This document shows, piece after piece, positions 26,455 to 40,000 of a stretch of DNA of 64,000 bases. Below the pieces are notes generated by a model. The model worked only from the letters and a program-made list of their open reading frames with translations, ran no database searches and was not told the origin of the DNA. The number at the start of each line of letters is the position of its first letter. The stretch's first letter is position 1. Source of the DNA: Agelaius tricolor (lineage: Eukaryota; Chordata; Aves; Passeriformes; Icteridae); contig JALJCS010000001.1 in assembly GCA_023055355.1 (NCBI GenBank), forward strand, positions 97,077,381 through 97,141,380, read 5' to 3'. The translations under genes were made by a program, and so were the position numbers.

Positions 26455-29400
26455 AGTCTGTATTTGTGCCTAGGGAAGCAGGAAGAGTAAGGATTTTGCT
26501 TCTGTCCATTTGAGTGAAGATTTCTGTGCTTTGCAGAGATTTTTAGTTAGGCCTTTGCAGGCTTTTGTGGGTGGGTTCTAAGCCAGCAATTAGTTCTGCA
26601 GTATGTGAGAGAGAGATTCACAGACTGTGTGCTCTGAGGCTGGTGCAGAGCAGGACCCAGCCAGGCAGCAGCAGTAGACTGGGCTCTGCTCCCTCAAAGC
26701 CTTCCCCTCTGATACCCCTGCTAAACTTGAAAGAAACTTCACAGGACTGTCCAGATTGATTTCTCTTCAGATGAACCAGAAAGATGAAATGCATATGGCT
26801 GTAGGGATAGTTCACATGGCTTAGCAATCTAGGGTTTTTTAGTTGTCTGCTCTTCTAAAGAGGATTTGAACTGAGACCTCAAAAGGTGAGCAGGGGAGAA
26901 GGCTTCACTTTTTCAAGCAGGAACATTGGCTTTTTTGTGGCCTGGCTCTGAGGACTTGCCTGTACATGGGCTTATTCTGAACAGCTCTCCAGGATGTCTC
27001 TGTGAGTAAAAGAGGGGCTTTGAAATACAGTTTCATATTTGTATCAGCTGCTGTACTTGAAATGCACTCTGCTTTAATACTAACCGACTTTAGGCAGAGA
27101 CAAGTTCTTGACAGTTTGTTGAAAACCAAATCTTTTTCTGGAAATATTTTCTACTTTGAAAGAATTTTTGAGAAATGTGTTTGGATCCAGACTGGTTTGT
27201 GTGTGAACAGAGAGGGCAGACCTGCAGCACAGGCACTGGGACTCAAGTGGGATGTGGGAGAATCAGTTGATTCTCTACTTGATTCACTACTTGATTCAAA
27301 AATGAAAACAAGTCTTGAAATCAAATACAGTTCTTGTACACAATGAAGTCCTTTACATTCAGCCTTCTTCAGAGTATATTTTTCAAATTAAGTAGTCCTA
27401 ATTTCTCATTTCTTTAATTATAGAAGGATCCAGTTACATTTGGGATACAATTTTTATGTGGGAAAGGAAGGCTGAGGAAAGAATCAACCAAGGGCTGGTC
27501 ATGCACAAAGTAGAGAGGCATTTTTCAGAAGGCCAAAAGGCACAACTTGATCGTTGCCTGATGCTGACAGACCTGTGGAGATCAGCATTCAGCAGATGGG
27601 GCTATACCCTTCTGATATAGTGCCTTTAAACTTTGTCCTCCTCCAGAGCAGTATTTTGGAGGTAGCTCTGTAAGGTTCATCCAGTGCTGTGGTATAGGAA
27701 AGGAGCTGTCCATGTCTCTGCTGATGTGAAGGGACCAGAGGCAGGGTTGGGAGAACAGAGCAGAAAATAAGTTTAATAACATGGATCTATGTTTGGGGAT
27801 TTTTTTGTCACTGGAGGCTGCAGGACTGACAGAGGCAGAGCCTGGCCCTGCTGTCTCTGGAATGTTGTAATAATAATAAACCAGTCTTCAGTGCTGCTAC
27901 TGGTTTGGTAGGATGCAAATTTGCTACTCTCCCTCAGCACTGTTCTCTATTCAGCTGAAAATCATCTTTTTCCTTGGAATTGAAAGAAATGAAATTATTT
28001 CCTCAGTCATCTATGGGACCTATTGTCTCAAGGCACAGTCAGGTACAGCCAGCCATTGCCTCCTCTGCCACTGCCCAGCTGCCACACAACCTTCAGCAGC
28101 CAAGGGACTCATCCTTTGGCTCAGATACATGAGGTAACTGCCTTACACTGCCTCAAGGAGAAATGGGCAATAATTGGAAGTAATGATCTAGTAATAAAGG
28201 TCAAATTTTAATGAGCGGGGACATGGCCTAGCTTAATAACTCCTGTTTTCTGTTTCAGGACAAGAAAAGTTATTTGCTTCAAGGTGAATGCTGTACCCTG
28301 CTTTGTCTCCTTGCTCATTTAGGATTTAGGCAATAGATAGTTAAGGCAATCTGATTTTTTTTTTCCTCAGCTAGCTAGTCTGTGAATTATAGCAGTTTTG
28401 GCCTATTTTTGGAGAGTTTTGAGGCAGAGATGCTTACAACAGCTTGCAGAAAGGACAAGGCTTGCTTTTGTGAAATTCTCCTTAATGTGCCAGCATCTGT
28501 GTCACTCAGTGTGGCTGTTATTTAGTCCATAGTTTTCAGGAGCTTCTTTTTTGCCAGTATTCTCCCCGTTTCTGGAGGTAGGGAGGGGTAAGACCTTCCA
28601 GCCTGGTGAAAGCACAAAACTTGATTGTTTTCACATGAAGCTCCAGCTGCAAGCTGCTCAGCCAAGAGAAGCTAGCAATGGTCACCCCAAACACCTTGCT
28701 AGCTTTTTTCAATTTATTTTTGTCACCCCACAAGAAGTACCTTCTCTGTACCACTGCACTCTGGAAGAATTCTTTGAGGAAAGATAACAAAGGACAAGAT
28801 GATAGCTTTATACCATCTGAATGGCTTTCAAAGAATGGTATGAGACTCCAAATAATTCCTTTGGTACAGGAAAGAGAAATGTTTTATTTGAGGAAAAGTA
28901 GAGGACAACTCTTAAGCCTGGAGCTTTCAGTGACAGTTTCTTTCCTATTTTCACCTTGCTGAAATTCAAGATATATATAGAAATTTTGATACGAAAATTT
29001 AATTGGACAATAAAGACAGAGTACTGGGGGTCTGTGGATGGCTTCACTTTTTATACTTCTTGCAAGAAAAGGTCAGGATTGTTAATTTATGTTAGAAGAT
29101 GGCACAATGTGCTGACTTGTCTGTCAGTACTTCATCCATCTGCTTAGGCTTTCTGTCTGTAACCGAATTGAGCAGTGTGGTTGTGTGGATTTCTGCCTGC
29201 AGCACAGAGGGTTTCACTGGACAGAGACTATGCTATTTAAAGTCTGATCATCTTTATTGTTTGAATGGGGGCAGAGGGGGGAATACAGAAATGCAGCTCT
29301 GTGTGTGTGTCTCATGTCTGCTGGCACACAACTTTTGTGGCAGCCCTTGGGAAAGCACATTTGTCTCAGGCTTAGCGCCCTGGTCTTAGTGTGTCTTACA

Positions 29401-32087
29401 ACACAAGTGCTGGTTTATTATTTTTTTATTGTAACTCATCATTGTGGTGAGGTTTTTGTCTATTTAGTTGGGTTTTGGGGGTGAGTGGTGATTTTTTTGG
29501 GTTTTTAAAATTTATTTCTGTAACAGGAAGCTTCACACTTTTGCTCAGGATTGAGCATTTCTGGTGAGTGCTGCACTTTAGGCCTTTACACCTGAGTGTG
29601 GACATAGAGAGAGAGTGGCCAGCTCTGCTTCAGCGGTGAGCTTCAAACACAAGTAAGTAATAGGGTGGTTAGAAATCAGAAGATTGACCTTGTGCTATGT
29701 TAAGGCAACTCTAGGACCAATTAAATGAGCATTCACCAGTCAAGAAAATCTGGAATTGCAAAATGCTTGCTTTATCAACCCAGACACAGCTTGCAGTAAT
29801 TGCTGTAGGATATCTAAATTAAGCAATGAGGCTTCTGTGGTGGCAACTGCTATGAAAGACTTTGCAATGTACATCAGCTCCTGCAAGACCCAAATGCACT
29901 TTTACATTCAAGGGGGAGTTGTCAGCACTGAGATCCTCACAAACAATCCACTGAGGCCTTAAATCAGCAAAATACTTTTAAGCATATCCTTAAGCACTTT
30001 GTTGTTGATGAGGGGAGACATAAGCTCTTAATTATTTGTGCCGAACCAGGGAGATGGGAGGTTCTTTGAGTATCTTTTAAAACACTTAAACACTAGCTGT
30101 GCCCTGAAATGCAGAGCCTGGGATGCTGCTGCCTTTCCCTCTCTCAAGCTGCACTTGTCCTCTGTGAATATGCTCACTAACCTTCAAGTAACTTGCCCTG
30201 CATCTGATTCTTTGTGGGAATTTTGCCTATCCCAAGTGCTTATCAGTTTAGAGGAATAGGCATAATGCTGTATTCAGCTTTCACTGGAGCACTTTTGATA
30301 ACTGTCCATTTTATTCAAATACTGCTGAGCATGGGGTTATTAAATAGTCTGAAAGACAAATGGAGGATGAAGCCAGGAGGAGAACTGACTTTGTCTTTTA
30401 TGTGTTTGCATCTATATCATAACCAGCTATTGGTAGATACTCCATCCCTATCAGCACAGCTAGCATTTTGGAGTTCACCACAGGAGGCAGAAAAAGGGAG
30501 AAAAGAACTCCCCATCCCCTCCCCAAAGCAGCAGGCAATCACAGCTGTTCTCAAGGAGAAGGTTTGTGTCAGCAGATCTTATACAGCTATGCTCAAAAAG
30601 TTTGTGTCAGCAACCATAAAAGCTGGCCCATCAGCATTTCTGTTTTATTCCATACACAAAATGCATATTACTGAACAATTATGCCAAAGGCAGGGAATAT
30701 TTCTTGATAGCACAACTTGGAAGTAGCATCTCCCTGTGGGAGCAGTCATGTCACGTGCCACAGAAGTCTGTGTGGGTTTAGATGTAAATCCTTGTTGTGG
30801 GTCCTTGCTGCAAGATTGTGTTGAGAGCCAGGTCATTTGGGGTTACATCTTGGCCAAGGCAGTCTTGGCTGGATCCAAAGTTCAGGGAAAGTGGTGAATT
30901 GCTTGTAGTTCTAAAAAGCATGTTCAAGTATGCTCCCCAAAAGCATATTCATTGTAAAGGAAGCTTAGTGATGTTTAGATTTTTGGCCTCCAAAGTCTTC
31001 AGAGAATACATAAAACACACAGTGATTTTGGTGTACAGTTCAATCTAGCTGGTGTAGAGTAGAAAGGAGAACTAGGGTAAATTTTGAATAAAAATTGATT
31101 TACTGCTTTAATATATGTTTATTGCTCTAGTTCAACCACCATTTAACTGTGTTTTGGTTGTTTCCATTAAGAAAGGTGTTTTAATTCCTATTTTGTCAAA
31201 AGCCACAGTTCAGAACATTTAGTTCAGAATTTTGGTGAATGAACAGAATTGGGTTTTAATTTCACTTTTTATTGAATGAGCCCTGCTTTTCTTTCCTGTG
31301 AATAGGCAACAACTTGCTGCACAGTCCTCATCTCTGCTTATGATAAACACAAGTTCTATAAGAAACAAACCAAAGAAACCTAAGCAAAACATCATGTTTA
31401 AAGTAGTTAAGGAAGTAGGAGAAGAGCAGCATAAAAATCCACAGACACTCACTGAGGATTTGATATCTGTCCATATACAGGAGCTTGACTAATTAATTGC
31501 ATGAGTGTCCAAGTCTGATTTCTGATAATACCAACCACTTTGGACATGGGGACTCTGGTGCTCCAAATCAGTGTGGAAGTGGCTGTGATGCTGAGATCTG
31601 CCTTGTGTACTTGTTGGTTGTTACCTCCAGTCTGCTGCTGGAGGCAACTGCTGCCAGTCCTTCAGCCAGCACAGCAGATTTTATGGGACACCTATTTCTT
31701 TCAAGTTCCTTTGAGAGTATTTGTGATAGATCTGGATACCTGTGCAAGGCAATGAAGGAAATGCAAGTATTAGGTGTGCTCAGAAGTTTGCAACCAGGCC
31801 ACTGGTCCCAGGTGATAATACCCAGCCAGGAGGAGGTGTTTGTGTGACACTGTAGGAACTTTAAAAATAAGAAACAAAATTGCAAACTCCAAAATGAAAC
31901 AAAACAAAGAAAGCCCACCAAAAAAAAACCCCACCATCAACAGGAGCAGCACAGTCTGTTGCAAAGTCATCTGACCACGGCTGAAACCAGACTTTAAAGG
32001 ACATCCTGTCTATGTAAGAGCTAGCATAAATTATAACAATACAATAACAAAGGATGCAAATAGAAGAAACGTTTTCATGGAGTTCCA

Positions 32088-32167
32088 CTTCCTTTCCCTT
32101 TCCCTTTCCCTTTCCCTTTCCCTTTTCCTTTCCCTTTTCCTTTCCCTTTTCCTTCCTCTTTTCTCCT
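32088..32167. repeat. 80-nt pure pyrimidine tract, (TTTCCC)n-rich
   Basis: Every base from 32088 to 32167 is C or T. The core is a TTTCCC hexamer array that drifts into TTTTCC units and ends in CCTTCCTCTTTTCTCCT. Homopurine-homopyrimidine tracts with mirror symmetry can adopt triplex (H-DNA) structure; that is known for such sequences in general and not shown for this one. An apparent Phe-Pro/Phe-Ser repeat protein read from the + strand is an artefact of the repeat. Confidence 0.97.
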
Positions 32168-33769
32168 GAAATCAGGAGACTCTTAGAAAAGAGAGAAAAA
32201 ATGAAGTCATTAAATATGCAGTATTTTCTGTTTTCTCCGTGGACCTTCTACTAATGTGGTATTCAGTCAAAACAAATAAATGAATACAACAGATTTTACT
32301 GTGTTGTGTTTATGAGAGAATAACCCAATTATCAATTTCTAGCCATAATGCAGGCACAATCTCAGAAAATGAAAACAAATGCCCTGAGGACTAATGGTGG
32401 GTGTTCCTATATAAGCTGAAGAATAATTCCAATATTGTGCCATCCTGTATGTATCTGCCCACCACTTATTGACTGAGTTGATAGTCCTGTCCAGTGATGA
32501 TTTGTTCTCTCAAAACCTCCTCTGCAGTAGTACCTTAATGGCTCTGATGTGCAGGATGCCAGCTGCCTTCTGGCGTGTAGGTTCAGAGTTGGCACTGGCC
32601 AAGAACGTTTGTAGGCACCACACAGTGTCTCCATTACATCCCTCATCTGACTGCACACCTTTCTGCAGGTTATCTAGAAGCTAGGATGTCCTCTCTCCAT
32701 TGATTAATGGTGTCCATGAAGTGGGTGAAGCTAGAGGAGAAAAGCTCTTGAGAATTTTTAATCTTGTAATCAACAATTCAAATAATTTTAGTGACTTGTG
32801 AAAAGATAAGGGGCACCAACTGTTTCTCTTTGAGAAACCTCTTACTGCCTAGGAGAGAGGAAAGGAAGGGGATCAAGCTGAATCACTTGAAAATCAGTCA
32901 GTTTGCTCTCTGTCCAGCCAACCTTATTGTCTTCAAAAATAGCTTTTCCTAATACATAACTTAATTTTTTTTTGCTTCAGCCCTTGACACTAGTGCAACA
33001 AATCCCAGTGAAAATATTTCTCTTCCTTTCAATCTTTTTTTTCCCCTGTGAATATTTATATAGTTATTTAGCTCTTTTCTTTAATTATTTTCCCTTTAGG
33101 CCAAATAAATTTAGTTCTTGTCATCTTAATTTCAAATTGTATTTTTAAATAACAAAGCAGTGTTAAATATAGTTTAAATCAGACAACATAATGCGTCCGA
33201 GATTTCACAATAATTTCAAAATTAGGCTTTAGAAGACAATAGTGTCCATTTTACTAAGACTAATAAAATGTTATTAATTAGTCCCTTGTCAGAAATTTTT
33301 GAACACTTGAAATAATAACAACTGTCTTTTTAAAGTAATTTACAGTGCATTACTGGCATATAAAAGCCTATTGTCAGACTTTATATGAATTCTCTATCCT
33401 ATTTTAATACTAATTACAATGACTACTTGAGTGTTTCATTTTTAAACACTGAATTAATTTCTCTTTTGCTTGCTAAAACACTGTGAAATAGCTTGGAAAT
33501 TTTTGTGACATTGACATTGGATTTCATAATGCCTGATGGAAGGTATTGCATGTTTTCTCACATCCTGCTCTGGCAACATTAATGCTATTCATTCTTTAGC
33601 AAGAATGGGGCTGGGAAGAAGTCCAGGCTTATCCATCTATTCCTGAGGGAACTGAAGGATCCAGGGATTATGGGATTCAAAGATTCTTAACTTCTAAAGC
33701 ATTTGTTTGAATTGCTAGTAACTGAAAAGTTTAACATACTAAATATATTTACATACAATTTGTATACCA

Positions 33770-34659
33770 AATGGATGCAGAACTTGAAGGAATGCTAAGG
33801 AAGTTTGCTGACAATACAGACTTGGGAGGAACTGTTGACTTGGAGACAGAGAGGCCCTGCAGGGAAACCTTGACAAATTAGAGAAATGGGCAGTCAAACA
33901 CCCATGTGAAGTTTCAACATCTGCTCTTGGGCTGGGGCAGTCCTGGATGTACCTTTGTGCTGGGGAACAAGCTGCTGGAGACCAGGGACAGGGACCTGGG
34001 GGCCCTGGTCAATGGCAAGTTGAACATGAGACACAGCAGTGCCCTGGGGCCAGGAGAGCCAACCCTGTCCTGGGGGCATCAGGCACAGCATCACCAGCTG
34101 GGCAAGGGAGGGGATTGTCCTGCTCTGCTCTGCACTGGGGCAGCCTCACCTCGAGTGCTGGGGGCAGCTCTGGGCACCACAATGTCAGAAAGACATGAAA
34201 CTATTAGAGAGTGTCCAAGGAGGGCAACAAAGATGGGGAAGGGCCTTGAGGAGAAGCTGTGTGAGGAGCAGCTGAGGGCACTGGGTCTGTTCAGCCTGGA
34301 GGAGACTGAGGGGAGACCTCACTGCAGTTACAGCTTCCTTGTGAGGGGGAGAGGAGGGGCAGGCACTGATCTCTGCTCTGTGGTGACAGTGACAGGATCC
34401 AAGGGAATGGCCTGAAGCTGTGTCAGGGAGGTTTAGGTTGGATATCAGGAAAAGTTTCTTCTCCCAGAGGGTGGTTGGGCACTGAACAGGCTCCCCAGGG
34501 AAGTGGCCACAGCACCAGCCTGACAGAGTTCAAGTGTTTGGACAGTGCTCTCTGGCACAGGGTGTGACTCTTGGGAATAGATCTGTGCAGGGTGATCCTT
34601 GTGACTTGATGATCCTTGTGGAGCATCTTCCAACTCAGAATATTCTGTCACTCCATGAA
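33770..34659 (+). mobile_element. CR1 LINE, 3' part of ORF2 and 3' UTR, degraded
   Basis: About 0.9 kb matches the avian CR1 3' region in order: AAGTTTGCTGACAATACAGA, the TTAGAGAAATGGGCAG block, a GACCTGGGGGCCCTGGTC block, TGTCCAAGGAGGGCAACAAAG, the CTGTTCAGCCTGGAGGAGAC block, AGGTTGGATATCAGGAAAAG, and a terminal ATTCTGTCACTCCATGA. This part normally encodes the end of the reverse transcriptase ORF2. Here the frame is interrupted and several blocks are shortened, so it is a dead copy. Open frames seen inside it are fragments of this element and not genes. Confidence 0.93.
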
Positions 34660-36055
34660 ATGGTATCCTGCAGTTTTTCAGTGGATATTCTCTCCTGAAA
34701 AAGTTATATAGAAATTAACAAAAATGTAACAACTGGAATTTGATAGAAATTAGCTCAATAATACATTGCTGCCTATTTGATTTGTTCACTATAACTTTTA
34801 CGTACAATATTGCTAAGTCATGACATGGTGGTGTATATAGATCTTCTGTTCAGCTCAGATTTGTAGATACTCTGTTGAAATTAAAAGTGGAAGTGATGAG
34901 GATTAAAGGTTTATCAGTGCTTCCTCACTAAGATCTTGAGTATGTCTGGTTAAAATGTCTAAGTGTATTTTGAGGCAGATGCCTGCAACAAGACTAAGAA
35001 ATATTCTGAAGATGGATCTTTTGAATGTTCTGACCAATAATTTGAGCTTTGCAAACTCATGCCTTTAACCTCAAGCACTGGATATTTTAAAGCAAGCTCA
35101 TAATGAGTGATGGAAGTTTACTTTTTTCAGGTGACAGTTTAAACACATTGCCAATATACCTAGTTTAAATTTACTAAGCAAGTAAGCAATAAAATAAAGT
35201 CTACAGAGGTATATAAAACCAGGGTTACTTGGATTTACTGACAATAGATGCATGAGGAGTATTATTAAGAGGCAATTTATGCGGACTTTCTAATAACTCT
35301 CTGCTAAAATAGGTATTTCAGGCAGTTCTGTCAGCTTTATTCTTTTTAATTTTGGTCTAAAGATTTTTATCTGATGTGATTGTTTCCTTTGGGAATTATA
35401 AAATGCATAAATTTCTCAGGATGAGAGAGTTTCTGTGATTCATTTTGCTTGGGCTCTGTTGTTTGAGATAAAACTCCTTATCAGTGTCTGTAGTGTTGTT
35501 TTTTACTCTGATTTCTTCTCTTAAATATTCAGTGTGATTTAAAACTACTTATAGCATAGAAAAAGTTTCCTTTCTGTATGAATGCAGGAGGTCTCTGTAT
35601 TGGTATGGATATAGGAAGCCTTATTCTTTTCATAGGTGGAAAGAAACAGGGTTTGAATTCCCATGATTTTGTTTGTATTACAACTAAGTTCAGCCTGTGA
35701 TCATGCTGAAAGAAGCTAGAAACTAATTCTTCTGGGAAAACTTCCTGCCCTAAAACTAAATGTATATTGTTTTATCTAAATTTTCAAATGCAAGTGATTT
35801 AAGCCTCGTGTTTTTAAGTATTAAAACTGTATTCATCCTACCCATGACAAAGATGTGTCTTGCTTGTCCAGCACAAGCAAATACAGCCCCTGGTTAGCTT
35901 TTTGATTCTGGTTCAAAAAGGCACTGGTATCTCATGACTCCTGTGTCTCACTGAGCAGCCTGTGTAGATATAACTACACTTAAGACTGCCTCTAATGTCT
36001 AAAAAGACCTTATAGAAGAAAAAATTAGAAGACTAAATCTTACTCTTTCTTGGAA
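34660..36055. other. Non-coding AT-rich stretch between CR1 copies
   Basis: I see no gene, repeat family or RNA gene in this stretch. Confidence 0.5.
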
Positions 36056-36106
36056 ATGGATGGATGGATGGATGGATGGATGGATGGATGGATGGATGGA
36101 TGGATG
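36056..36106. repeat. (ATGG)n microsatellite
   Basis: About twelve perfect tetranucleotide units are readable, bounded by GGAA on the left and AAAG on the right. Confidence 0.97.
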
Positions 36107-36557
36107 AAAGTTGATACAGATTCTGATTTAATTTCTTCTAAATTACTGTGACTTTCCAGTACTAGCCTACAGAAGCAACAAGAATATCTGGCTGGGTTCA
36201 GTTCAGATCCTCACACACATTTTTTTTCTACAGATCTTGCCTAACCTCCAGCTGCTGTTCCAGAAGATTCTGTTAAAGCCTGTGTCCTGCCTACCAGCCT
36301 TGTGTAGATGTTCTGGTTACAGTGGTGTCTGTTGTGGATCAAGCTGAATCAGTCTCCAGGGTCTATTGACTGTGTCTGCCTTGACTTCACAGGTAGCTCA
36401 GCTCTCAGGCAGACATGATTAGGAGTGCTAGCCAAGATTCCCTTGTGATGTCCTCCTGGTTCCTAGTTACTGTTCCAAAAAGACACTGGTCTCACAGAAG
36501 TCTCATCTCATCTAAAATCCTGTCTGGACTCCAGAGTGTCTCAGAAATATTAGACAT
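36107..36557. other. Unassigned sequence 5' of a CR1 copy
   Basis: No gene is supported. The part from about 36190 to 36557 has a mild coding-like appearance and a 77-codon open frame that runs on into the CR1 element, but no family is recognised. Confidence 0.4.
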
Positions 36558-37037
36558 GCTGGGGAAGGATGTTGAGATGCTTGAGTGTGTCCAGAGGAGG
36601 GCAGCTAGGTTGGTGAGGGGCTTGGAACACAAGCCCTGTGAGGAATGACTGAGGGAGCTGGGGGTGTTTAGCCTGGAGAAAAGGAGACTCAGGAGTGACC
36701 TTATTGCTCCCTACAGCTCCCTGAAAGGTGCCTGTAGCCAGCTGGGGGTTGGGAGTTCTCTTTCACCAGGCAGCAACTGACAGAACCAGAGGACACAGTC
36801 TCAAGCTGTGCTAAGGGAAATATAGGTTGGATATTAGGAAGAAGTTTTTTACAGGAAGCTCTGGAATGGTCTGCCCGGGGAGGTGGTGGAGTCACCGTCC
36901 CTGGATGTGTTTAAAAAAAGACTGGATGCGGTACTCAGTGCCATGGTTTAGTTGAGGTATTAGGGCATGGGTTGGACTTGATGATCTTTAAGGTCTCTTC
37001 CAACCTAGTCACTCTGTGAATTCTGTGAATTCTGTGG
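36558..37037 (+). mobile_element. CR1 LINE, 3' end of ORF2 and 3' UTR
   Basis: The order is diagnostic: GAGTGTGTCCAGAGGAGGGC, then GTTTAGCCTGGAGAAAAGG, ATAGGTTGGATATTAGGAAG, TGGTGGAGTCACCGTCCCTG, GGGTTGGACTTGATGATCTT, TCTTCCAACCTAG, and a terminal array of GTGAATTCT units that is the CR1 3' signature. It is better preserved than the copy at 33.8 kb and therefore probably younger. It is 5'-truncated and cannot transpose on its own. Confidence 0.95.
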
Positions 37038-40000
37038 CACTGTTTCATCCAGAAGTTGGTGTCAGAGCAGAGGGCCTTGCTCTATCTGTTACCAAACAAC
37101 CACAGATGTCCTGTTGTCCTTTGGAAGAGATGAACTGTCCTTTCATAGAGATGAACTAGTAGCAGCTGGTTCCATCATCAGGAGATTGCATGTAGTAAGG
37201 GATGGGATTGATTTCACCAAACTTTACAGATCAAACGCTTAGCTAGTCTACAGAAGGAGTCTAGACAACTAGCTTGGTAATATAAAAGGCTTTTGTGATG
37301 AGGAGATGCCTGAGCCGAGTGATATGGTGGTGCCTCATGATTATTCCTCGTGGCTGAAGAGCAAACCTGGGTGGCTAATTTGCACTGCAGCCACGGAGTG
37401 TTCACGTATGTGGTCTGCTAATGAAACCATGATCAGACTGCAGGTGTGCACTAAGGCACAGCTAGACAGAAGGACAGCCCAGGAACTCAAGTGTCCGGGG
37501 CTCTTTGTCTGTTGCTGTGTCGGGGACTGCCTTGGGACAGCAGGGGGAAAGGGGTGAAGCAGGCCCTGCTCCTGCCACTTAGGAGGAGACTCCCAGCAGG
37601 TAGCTAGGTAAGGTTTAAGGACATTTCCATTGGAGATATGATGGTAGCTAGCCAGGGCTGAGTGCCCGCCTGGGGAATCCACTGTATGAGTAGGGCTGCA
37701 GCCCACTAAACTATCCCCACCCTCTCTCTAGCACCCATTTATGAGCTTGATGACTATGTGAAGCCATTTTAAGTGAAATTCAATGTGGACTAGTTGCTTA
37801 AGCATTTACTCAGTTTCTTAGGGCGGGCCATGGCATATGCTAGGTTCCACGTTACTGCTTCTACACTGCAGAAGTATTTATGTACATTACCCTAAATAAG
37901 GAAACTTTCCTAGAATGGTTGCATTAAGGCTACAGTGTAGACATAGTTCTTTTCCAGAGAATTTCGTGTAGGTCTTGAGCAATCCTCAGAATCATCAGAG
38001 ACAAATGAAGACACTTGAAAGCATTTCTTCCCTGTAGCAGGCAGAAGTTTGCCAGGGAAAGTCCTGTGGTGCTGACCCTAGGCTGACTAACCAAGTATGC
38101 GAGATTGTTGTCTATGAGTAGGTTTCTAATTTCATAGTTGTATGATGATTTAAAAGCTGACTCCTTTTTTGTTCTCTTTGTCATTCTGTCATCCTACTAT
38201 AGATCTATATATATAGATATATATATATACCCACACATGCATAGCCACAGTTATATATGCAAACACACTGTAATAGGGAACGTGGGTGGCTGCTCTCATA
38301 GTTCTATTTGGAAAGCTAAAACTAGGCTTTTGATGTTAAAAATGGTGTACAGTGCCCAGAGCAGTGGTTCAGCTTTGCCTCCTGTCCCTGTTTGCTGGGT
38401 AACCATAGCTACTGCACTTTCCTTAGCAAGAACAGACTTGTGAGAGATTCCTTCTTGCAGAATTACTGATGTAATTACAAATACCAGCAGAAAGCTTCTG
38501 CAGTGGAAGTCCAGTTTCTTCTACTGCTTCAGCCTGTGTCCTGGCATACCTGCTCAAGCCATGAGCAAAACCTGCCCCTGGTTTGCTCAATCACATACAT
38601 GTCACCCCTTTAACTGGCTTTGGTTAACAGGAGCAGCTGACACCACCTGTCCCTGCTCTAAAGAAAATAACCAGTAGTTCTGCTTCTGCTGAGTATGTTG
38701 ATGTTTAGCCATAAATCCTAATAGATTGATTATCCTGAATTGTTTTCACCAGCTATTGGAGATGCAAGTGTTAAAAAAGTACAAGCCCCTTCATAAAAAG
38801 CATGCAAGGATTTCAGGTCTCCTGCAGACAAGGCAAGCCAGGGGGGAGAATAAATCATCACAGGCACTGTGGTACTGATGATTTGTATTCTTGTAGCAGC
38901 TATTCCTTAGTCCAGAACAGACACCAAATAAAAGGTATTCCCCTGCCCCAAATGATGGATAATCTTGGCACAACAGAAGGAAAATAGCAGATGGGTATAG
39001 ATGCATCAGGGAATACAGTCAGTCTGGGTCAGGATAATGCCAACCTTAGCTTAGCAACTGTCTAACTTCAGTTGAATTTTTGAGGTTTTATGACTTTGGA
39101 AAATTTCAATACAGCGATACTATGTGAACACTGCATTGTGCTGTCATAAAGGAAAAAAAAAAGGACTGTTTTGTGACATTTGTAATATGTAAGGAAGGTT
39201 AGATTTCCTTTATTCTTTTAGTGATACCTGTTTGCAGTGTGGTTCTTGTGTTGTGCTCAGACACCTGAGCTCAGACAACTGAATCACAGCCCTCTTCCCT
39301 GCTAACACTGAAGATGTCTGATCAGAGCCTGCAAACATGGTGTACAACCTTCATTTGGGTAAATTCAAGTGCTGGTGTAAGAGTAGTAGCTGAAAAAATG
39401 GCTTAGTGTTGGAGGGATGCTCAGCCAAGATACATGCACTGGGGTCAAAGAACTCAACATGGAAGAAAGCTGATTTTCACTAGCTGGGCTGAGTGGGCAG
39501 AGATCCTGCACAGCACATTCTCAGTTAAACTCTTTAGGTTACCCTTTACCTGAACAGCTTGTCAGGGCAGTATGCTTGTTTGGAATGCCTCATCAGGTGT
39601 GCCACATCTAACTGAACACTGTCTTTGCACTTTGTACCCAGTGACTGAGCTTTGCAGGAAATAGATACAGCAGGAGCTACTCCTCAGGGGGAAGTGCTGT
39701 GGGCATTCCTGTGCCTGTGCTGGTGTCAGCCTGGGTGCAGGCTGGTGTCTGCCTCGGCAGCAGGCAAACCCACCTGCATCTGGAGACGGAGGGCTCAGCT
39801 CTACTGCCAGACTCTGTGCCCTCAGGGCAGCGCTCTGGTACTGATGTGCACTGCATGTGCTGCAGGGGAGTAGCCTTGCACAGGAGGGGTGATGGTAATT
39901 CACAGACCTCTGCCTGATGGCAGCCCAAGGTAACCCTTGGGGCTAGGAAATCCAAGTGATCCACCCCTGAGTCCTGCACCATCTGCTGGCAGCCCACCAA

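Larger units (their letters stand above)
24890..33769. other. Non-coding DNA with simple repeats
   Basis: No gene is supported. The longest open frame (30214-30726, 170 codons) has no recognisable domain, no homology I can name and no flanking splice pattern. Simple repeats are listed separately. The stretch from about 32940 to 33560 is unusually AT-rich with several TAATTA-type motifs and no recognisable repeat. Confidence 0.5.

Noticed and set aside
30214..30726. 170-codon open frame on the + strand
   Set aside because: No domain, no recognisable homology, no CpG island or splice context, and A/T-biased composition like the neighbouring non-coding DNA. Probably chance.
31298..31492. Lys/Gln-rich 64-codon frame after an acceptor-like TTTCTTTCCTGTGAATAG
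   Set aside because: The product looks somewhat protein-like and an acceptor sits near its start, but I recognise no family and find no partner exon. RNA-seq junctions would decide.
32054..32254. Frame encoding a Phe-Pro/Phe-Ser repeat peptide
   Set aside because: Translation of the (TTTCCC)n tract; artefact.
33906..34415. 169-codon frame on the + strand
   Set aside because: It lies inside a decayed CR1 element and is read out of the ORF2 frame; not a gene.
36415..36648. 77-codon frame ending in a CR1-like peptide
   Set aside because: The last part is CR1 ORF2 sequence; the first part has no recognisable origin.
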